A stretch of 8,651 bases of DNA, from assembly GCA_027334785.1 (NCBI GenBank), contig DAHWQF010000124.1, forward strand, positions 1-8,651, read 5' to 3'. Position 1 is the stretch's first letter; the number at the start of each line of letters is the position of its first letter. This DNA is from Acidimicrobiaceae bacterium. Its GTDB lineage: Bacteria; Actinomycetota; Acidimicrobiia; Acidimicrobiales; Palsa-688. Below are positions 5,934 to 8,651 of this stretch, one piece after another. Under the pieces are notes generated by a model. It was not told where the DNA came from and did no database searches. It saw only the letters and a program-made list of their open reading frames with translations. The translations under genes and the position numbers were made by a program.

Positions 5934-6734
5934 ATGCCGGGTCGCCACGCTACCGCCGAGGCACTCGACACGTTGCTCGCGCACGGTCGGCTCGCGGTCA
6001 GCACCGAGGAGGCGGCCCAGCTGCTGCACGTGCCGCCCGAGCACGTCCGGGTACGGATGCAGCCCTTGGTACGGAGCGGGAGGGTGTTCTCCCCGGCGCG
6101 GGGTTTGTGGGTAGTCATACCCCCCGAGTACCGGACATGGCGTGTCATCCCGGGGGCCCAGTTCATCGAGCCGATGATGGCCCACCTCGGACGTGACTAT
6201 TACCTCGGCTGGCTGAGCGCAGCGGAGATGTACGGCGCCGCCCACCAGCGCCCGCAGGTTGTGCAGGTGGCCGTTGACCGGCACCTCGCTGACCGGGACA
6301 TCGAACGAGCCCGGCTGCGCTTCATCGAGCGGCGGCACCTGAGCGAGCTGCCGCGGTTGCGGCGCAACGTGCCGACCGGGCAGGTGTGGGTCTCCGCGCC
6401 CGAAGCGACCGCCCTCGATCTGGCCGCAGAGCCGGGTCACGGGGGTGGGGTGAGCAACGTCGCCACCGTGCTCGCCGAGCTAGCCGAGGAGAACCAATTG
6501 CAGCCCCGGCGGCTCGCTGAAGCGGCGGAGCACTTCTCGCTGGCAGCCGTCCGGCGCCTCGGGTTCCTGCTCGACACCATCGGCCAGGCCGACCTGGCCG
6601 ACGTGCTCCACGAGCGGGCCGAGCAGCACCGTCATTTCCCGGCCGACGTACTGGCCCCGACCAGCCCCGTCGCCGGCGAAGTCGACGCCCGCTGGCGCCT
6701 GCGGGTCAACACGGACGTGGAGGCTGACCTGTGA
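5934..6734 (+). CDS. abiEi: AbiEi-family antitoxin and autorepressor (type IV TA)
   Basis: The product has 266 residues. ATG 5934 is chosen over the adjacent TTG 5931 because AGGGG (5922-5926) lies 7 bases before it. Residues about 8-62 form the N-terminal winged-helix domain typical of AbiEi (LDTLLAHGRLAVSTEEAAQLL, then LVRSGRVFSPARGLWVVIP). The family core follows: YYLGWLSAAEMYGAAHQ at 89-105, then RPQVVQVAVDR, and APEATALDLAAEP at 155-167. AbiEi proteins counteract the nucleotidyltransferase AbiEii without forming a stable complex and repress their own promoter through inverted repeats, which are present upstream. The stop overlaps the toxin start (GTGA, 6731-6734). The frame is intact and of normal size. 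It is the best-preserved gene of the island. Confidence 0.88.
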   Translation: MPGRHATAEALDTLLAHGRLAVSTEEAAQLLHVPPEHVRVRMQPLVRSGRVFSPARGLWVVIPPEYRTWRVIPGAQFIEPMMAHLGRDYYLGWLSAAEMYGAAHQRPQVVQVAVDRHLADRDIERARLRFIERRHLSELPRLRRNVPTGQVWVSAPEATALDLAAEPGHGGGVSNVATVLAELAEENQLQPRRLAEAAEHFSLAAVRRLGFLLDTIGQADLADVLHERAEQHRHFPADVLAPTSPVAGEVDARWRLRVNTDVEADL

Positions 6735-7147
6735 TCCCTGCTGCCTGTTTAACGCACTGGTCGACAGGAGCACCCTGGCCCACCCGGACCCAGGTCGAGC
6801 AGGACCTACTCCTCAGCCGCCTCATCTGCGAGATCGCCGACCCCTACCTCGGAGAGGAACTTGTCTTCCGCGACGGGACCTGCTTCCACAAGCTCCACAT
6901 CCACCCGGCGCGCCGCTACAGCGAGGACCTCGACTACGTACGGTCCACCGCCGGTGGCATCAAGGAGTTCACCGGTGCCATGACCGAGCTTGGCATGGGG
7001 CTGGGCTTCGAGGTCAAAACCAGGATCGGCGCCAACCCGAAGGCCTACTTGGTCACCGGGTCGGACGAAGGGCTGCGGATCCGGATCAAAGTCGAGGTTA
7101 ACACTCGCGAGCGCTCGCCGGTCGACCCGGTCCAGCTGGTGCCCTAG
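6731..7147 (+). CDS. abiEii: AbiEii nucleotidyltransferase toxin, N-terminal part ended by an amber codon
   Basis: It starts at GTG 6731, overlapping the abiEi stop, and gives 138 residues before TAG at 7145-7147. It carries the nucleotidyltransferase core: FRDGTCFHKL at 46-55 (the G-[ST] motif, normally GGT, here DGT) and RYSEDLDYV at 62-70 with metal-binding Asp66 and Asp68, then IKVEVN for the third motif. The N-terminal APWPTRTQVEQDLLLSR is typical of AbiEii. The frame continues after the TAG, without a shift, into the rest of the family (next entry), so one substitution splits the gene. This piece alone lacks the C-terminal K-x-R-A-L and R-D-L-x-D-L motifs. It is likely inactive unless the stop is read through or the two halves associate. 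The GG-to-DG change may also weaken catalysis. Confidence 0.75.
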   Translation: MIPAACLTHWSTGAPWPTRTQVEQDLLLSRLICEIADPYLGEELVFRDGTCFHKLHIHPARRYSEDLDYVRSTAGGIKEFTGAMTELGMGLGFEVKTRIGANPKAYLVTGSDEGLRIRIKVEVNTRERSPVDPVQLVP

Positions 7148-7150
7148 GAG

Positions 7151-7519
7151 GTGAGCTCCCCCTGGTGGAGCGGACAGGCACAAGTGCGGACCTTCAGCAC
7201 CCGTGAGCTCGTCGCGACCAAGATCCGTGCCCTCTACGAGCGCAAGAAGAGCCGGGACCTGTTCGACCTGTGGCTCGCACTCACCGAGCTCGGGCTTACC
7301 GGCGAGGACCTCATAGCCGTTTTTGAGCCGTACCACCCGGCTTCGTTCACGGCGAAGTCGGCGGTCGCCAACCTGCGCGAGAAGCTCAGCGACGAGGATT
7401 TCCGCCACGACCTCGACCCCTTCGTGGTCGGCATGCCCACTGGCTACGACCTGGATAGTGCCGCCGAATTGATTATTACCGAGGTGCTGGCCAAGTTCAC
7501 AAAGCCACTGAGGGCCTGA
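7151..7519 (+). CDS. abiEii: AbiEii toxin, C-terminal part after the amber codon
   Basis: This is the same reading frame as the preceding piece, resuming after TAG. It contains SPWWSGQAQVRTFSTRELVATK, IRALYERKKSRDLFDLWLAL and an alpha-helical tail, the conserved C-terminal half of AbiEii toxins with the K-x-R-A-L and R-D-L-F-D-L motifs. GTG 7151 is the first possible restart, 3 bases after the stop. The sequence TAGGAGGTGA (7145-7154) closely matches the Shine-Dalgarno consensus but covers this GTG, so the next in-frame GTG at 7184 is better spaced. Reinitiation after the stop could give a separate 122- or 111-residue product. The simplest reading is a nonsense mutation that turned the gene into a pseudogene, with full length about 262 codons. 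Confidence 0.7.
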   Translation: MSSPWWSGQAQVRTFSTRELVATKIRALYERKKSRDLFDLWLALTELGLTGEDLIAVFEPYHPASFTAKSAVANLREKLSDEDFRHDLDPFVVGMPTGYDLDSAAELIITEVLAKFTKPLRA

Positions 7520-7740
7520 CCGGCCGGGTAGGGACGTACCGCGGCCCGCAGGCAACGTGGGTACGGGCGGCCCGCGCGTGGCGGTCGGCAGCGGGTTTGC
7601 AAATACGGCGCTGTCTGCTGCTCGCGGGTGCGGGGGTCTCTCATAGAGCCACTTGGCGGCCGATGACCGAGTGGCCGAGGAAGCTCATGTGACTGCACGC
7701 TGGCGACGGCCCGGTGTCAGTGGGCTCACGCCGTTCTGCC

Positions 7741-7769
7741 ATATTGCCAATGTGGTAAACTGCCAATAT
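7741..7769. promoter_or_regulatory. Candidate promoter/operator of the AbrB-RelE module
   Basis: Two TGCCAAT direct repeats (7745-7751 and 7761-7767) and the outer inverted arms ATATTG and CAATAT flank a -10-like TAAACT (7756-7761). The patch is AT-rich within a GC-rich region and lies 8 to 20 bases before the possible GTG starts. This fits an autoregulated TA promoter. No clear -35 is seen. Confidence 0.4.
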
Positions 7770-7776
7770 CAGGACT

Positions 7777-8044
7777 GTGACCGTGCCGTGAGCGAGTCGG
7801 GACGCCTGACCTTGCCCACCGAAGTCCGCCGAGCGCTGGGGCTCGAGGGCGAGACGGAGGTGGAAGTCGAGGTCGACGCGGACAACGACGCCGTGATACT
7901 GCGACCGGGCGTCGTCCTGCGACGCGAGGACGCCTGGGCGTACACCCCAGAGCACCGTGAACTGCTGGCCCGCGCTCACGACGACTCGGGGCGGGAAGGG
8001 TGCGAAAGCTCGACGAGGACGGCCTCAAGAAACTGGCCGGTTAG
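7777..8044 (+). pseudogene. AbrB/MazE-type (SpoVT-AbrB) antitoxin, frameshifted
   Basis: The core SESGRLTLPTEVRRALGL, then EVEVEVDADNDAVILRP, is a swapped-hairpin AbrB DNA-binding domain of the antitoxin type. The C-terminal tail AWAYTPEHRELLARAHDDS is typical of toxin-binding antitoxins. The frame appears shifted at both ends. At the start, GTG ACC GTG (7777-7785) would give the usual first strand (VTV) but is one base out of phase with SESG. At the end, the expected RVRKLDEDGLKKLAG with stop 8042-8044 lies in another frame, consistent with one G lost from the run near 7987-7991. Read without correction, translation from GTG 7788 stays open to 8123 with a nonsense Ser/Arg tail. The DNA-binding part may still be made. 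The toxin follows 5 bases after the proper stop. Confidence 0.65.
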
Positions 8045-8049
8045 CGACT

Positions 8050-8329
8050 ATGGCGGCGGCTTACCGCTCGCTCGCTCGACTTCACCTGTACGTTCCTCGA
8101 GACCTTCGTCTCGAAGGACCTGACTGCGGCAGACCGGGCCGCCATCTTGAAGGCCCTCAGGTTGCTCGATGAGGACGAGCGCCACCGGTCGCTGCGTGTC
8201 CACAAGTTGGAGGGCGACCGCCAGGGGTCATGGTCGGCCTCGGCAGGCATGACGCCCCGGGTCACCTTCGAGCGCCTCGATGGCGGCCGCAAACGGCTTC
8301 TGACGTGTTCCAAGCACTACGACCGCTGA
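8050..8329 (+). pseudogene. RelE/ParE-superfamily toxin, frameshifted at a tetranucleotide repeat
   Basis: ATG 8050 gives MAAAYRSLA and then loses the frame. The body of the gene is in another frame: FTCTFLETFVSKDLTAADR from 8081, ALRLLDEDERHRSLRVHKLEG, and FERLDGGRKRLLTCSKHYDR at the stop 8327-8329. The LLDEDERHRSLRVHKLEG block and the terminal K-H-Y-D are features of RelE/ParE-type ribosome-dependent RNases or gyrase poisons. The break falls in three tandem GCTC units (8066-8077). Removing one unit restores a continuous product of about 91 residues, MAAAYRSLDFTCTF and onward. The gene lies 5 bases after the antitoxin's expected stop, a standard antitoxin-toxin order. A 60-residue C-terminal fragment from TTG 8147 is what remains open without correction. 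It is inactive as read. Confidence 0.68.
8066..8077 (+). repeat. (GCTC)3 tetranucleotide tract inside the toxin gene
   Basis: Three tandem GCTC units lie in the 5' end of the RelE/ParE-type gene; including partial units the periodic run covers 8065-8078. Two units would put the start codon and the body in one frame; three do not. Slipped-strand mispairing is a known source of such changes. Confidence 0.7.
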
Positions 8330-8354
8330 GCCGCCCGGCGCGTGCGTGCGTGAC

Positions 8355-8420
8355 TCAACGTGACTCGATTGCTTCCCGGAGGAGCCCCACGGTGCCCTCC
8401 GCTGCATAAAGGAACGCCAT
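8355..8420 (-). pseudogene. Possible C-terminal gene remnant
   Basis: The minus-strand frame MAFLYAAEGTVGLLREAIES, with R and stop at 8355, has natural protein composition. An adjacent minus frame just upstream reads SDVPLNEDGLL, so a frameshifted remnant is possible. No family is recognised and it may be chance. Confidence 0.2.
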
Positions 8421-8455
8421 CTGAGCAGGCCGTCTTCGTTGAGCGGCACGTCGGA

Positions 8456-8515
8456 AGGGGTGTCTCCGCTACGTTCGCATCGTAGAAGTCGCCAGTTCAA
8501 ATCTGGTCACCTCCA
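8456..8515 (+). tRNA. tRNA-Ala(CGC)-like sequence lacking the D-arm
   Basis: The 3' three quarters fold as a tRNA: anticodon stem CTACG/CGTAG (8469-8473, 8481-8485) with loop TTCGCAT, giving anticodon CGC; variable loop AAGTC; T-stem GCCAG/CTGGT with loop TTCAAAT (8496-8502); acceptor strand CACCTCC (8508-8514); discriminator A (8515). CCA is not encoded. AGGGGTG at 8456-8462 pairs with the acceptor strand at 6 of 7 positions, including G3-U70, the alanine identity pair. Between T8 and the anticodon stem only CTCCG remains, where a D-arm and linkers of about 17 bases should be. A functional bacterial tRNA is unlikely. It is probably a deleted tRNA gene or an integration-site remnant. Confidence 0.55.
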
Positions 8516-8548
8516 CTGGTAAAATGGCTGGTCAGGCCCGGTTTGTGG

Positions 8549-8651
8549 TCAGGAAACCTCCTCCCCGTCTGAGTCCTGCACCACATCTGCACCACCGGAG
8601 CCGAGCCCTGCACCACGGGACTGAGCCTCTTGGGCGGAGCGGAACATCTTG
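8549..8651 (-). CDS. Possible C-terminus of a gene leaving the right edge
   Basis: On the minus strand the frame entering from the edge reads MFRSAQEAQSRGAGLG, then VVQDSDGEEVS and TGA at 8549-8551. The acidic tail is plausible for a real protein end, but 33 codons are too few to judge and no family is recognised. Its place about 33 bases from the tRNA-like 3' end would suit an integrase or other island gene; that is speculation. The three CTGCACCAC copies in this stretch encode its Gly/Ala-rich part. Confidence 0.25.
   Translation of the reverse strand, partial: KMFRSAQEAQSRGAGLGSGGADVVQDSDGEEVS

Noticed and set aside
6806..7555. 249-codon minus-strand frame opposite abiEii
   Set aside because: It lies antisense to a recognisable AbiEii; its length only reflects high GC.
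8341..8352. (CGTG)3 tandem repeat after the last toxin
   Set aside because: It is a short tract outside any gene, expected by chance in GC-rich DNA.
8576..8616. Three copies of CTGCACCAC as a possible CRISPR-like or iteron repeat
   Set aside because: Units are 9 bases, spacings are irregular (11 and 21 bases) and they fit a Gly/Ala-rich coding tail on the minus strand.
1..8651. CRISPR array, insertion sequence or transposase, rRNA gene
   Set aside because: No regularly spaced repeats, no transposase motifs or paired terminal repeats, and no rRNA-like stretch were seen.

Overview
The window is a GC-rich stretch of bacterial chromosome with GC-biased third codon positions, frequent GTG starts and tight ATGA/GTGA gene overlaps. 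This fits an Actinomycetota genome. The Asp-box/CX5C propeller protein and the NHL-repeat fragment suggest a soil or environmental lineage such as Acidimicrobiia, but that placement is inference.

Layout. (1) Positions 1-282, minus strand: N-terminal part of an NHL-repeat protein that runs off the left edge. (2) 283-1129: about 850 bases with no convincing gene. (3) 1130-3057, plus: a translationally coupled pair, an ECF-type sigma factor and a single-pass membrane protein. The latter has a short cytoplasmic tail and an exported seven-repeat Asp-box domain, so it looks like a sigma regulator fused to a sensor. (4) 3058-3415: convergent intergenic region with several hairpins. (5) 3416-4249, minus: an unrecognised protein with a Cys/His cluster. 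(6) 4250-4693: no gene seen. (7) 4694-8329, plus: an island of toxin-antitoxin modules. It holds a DUF433 antitoxin with a broken DUF5615 PIN-like toxin, a frameshifted gene resembling DUF6919, an AbiEi/AbiEii pair with two 29-bp operator palindromes and an amber codon in the toxin, and an AbrB-type antitoxin with a RelE/ParE-type toxin, both frameshifted. (8) 8456-8515: a tRNA-Ala(CGC)-like sequence with complete anticodon arm, T-arm and acceptor pairing but no D-arm. (9) 8549-8651, minus: possible C-terminus of a gene that leaves the right edge.

How it fits together. The left half is a candidate envelope-sensing circuit: sigma factor, membrane regulator and exported propeller. The right half looks like a mobile or defence island next to a tRNA remnant, of the kind that collects at integration sites. 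All three toxin genes are interrupted, while two of the three antitoxins (DUF433, AbiEi) remain open. The lesions fall in the TA region and spare the long genes, which favours genuine decay or phase-type switching over random sequencing error. Raw-read inspection is still the deciding check. The most notable items are the propeller-fused sigma regulator, the AbiE operator pair, the amber codon lying on a strong Shine-Dalgarno sequence, the tetranucleotide frameshift in the last toxin and the D-arm-less tRNA.
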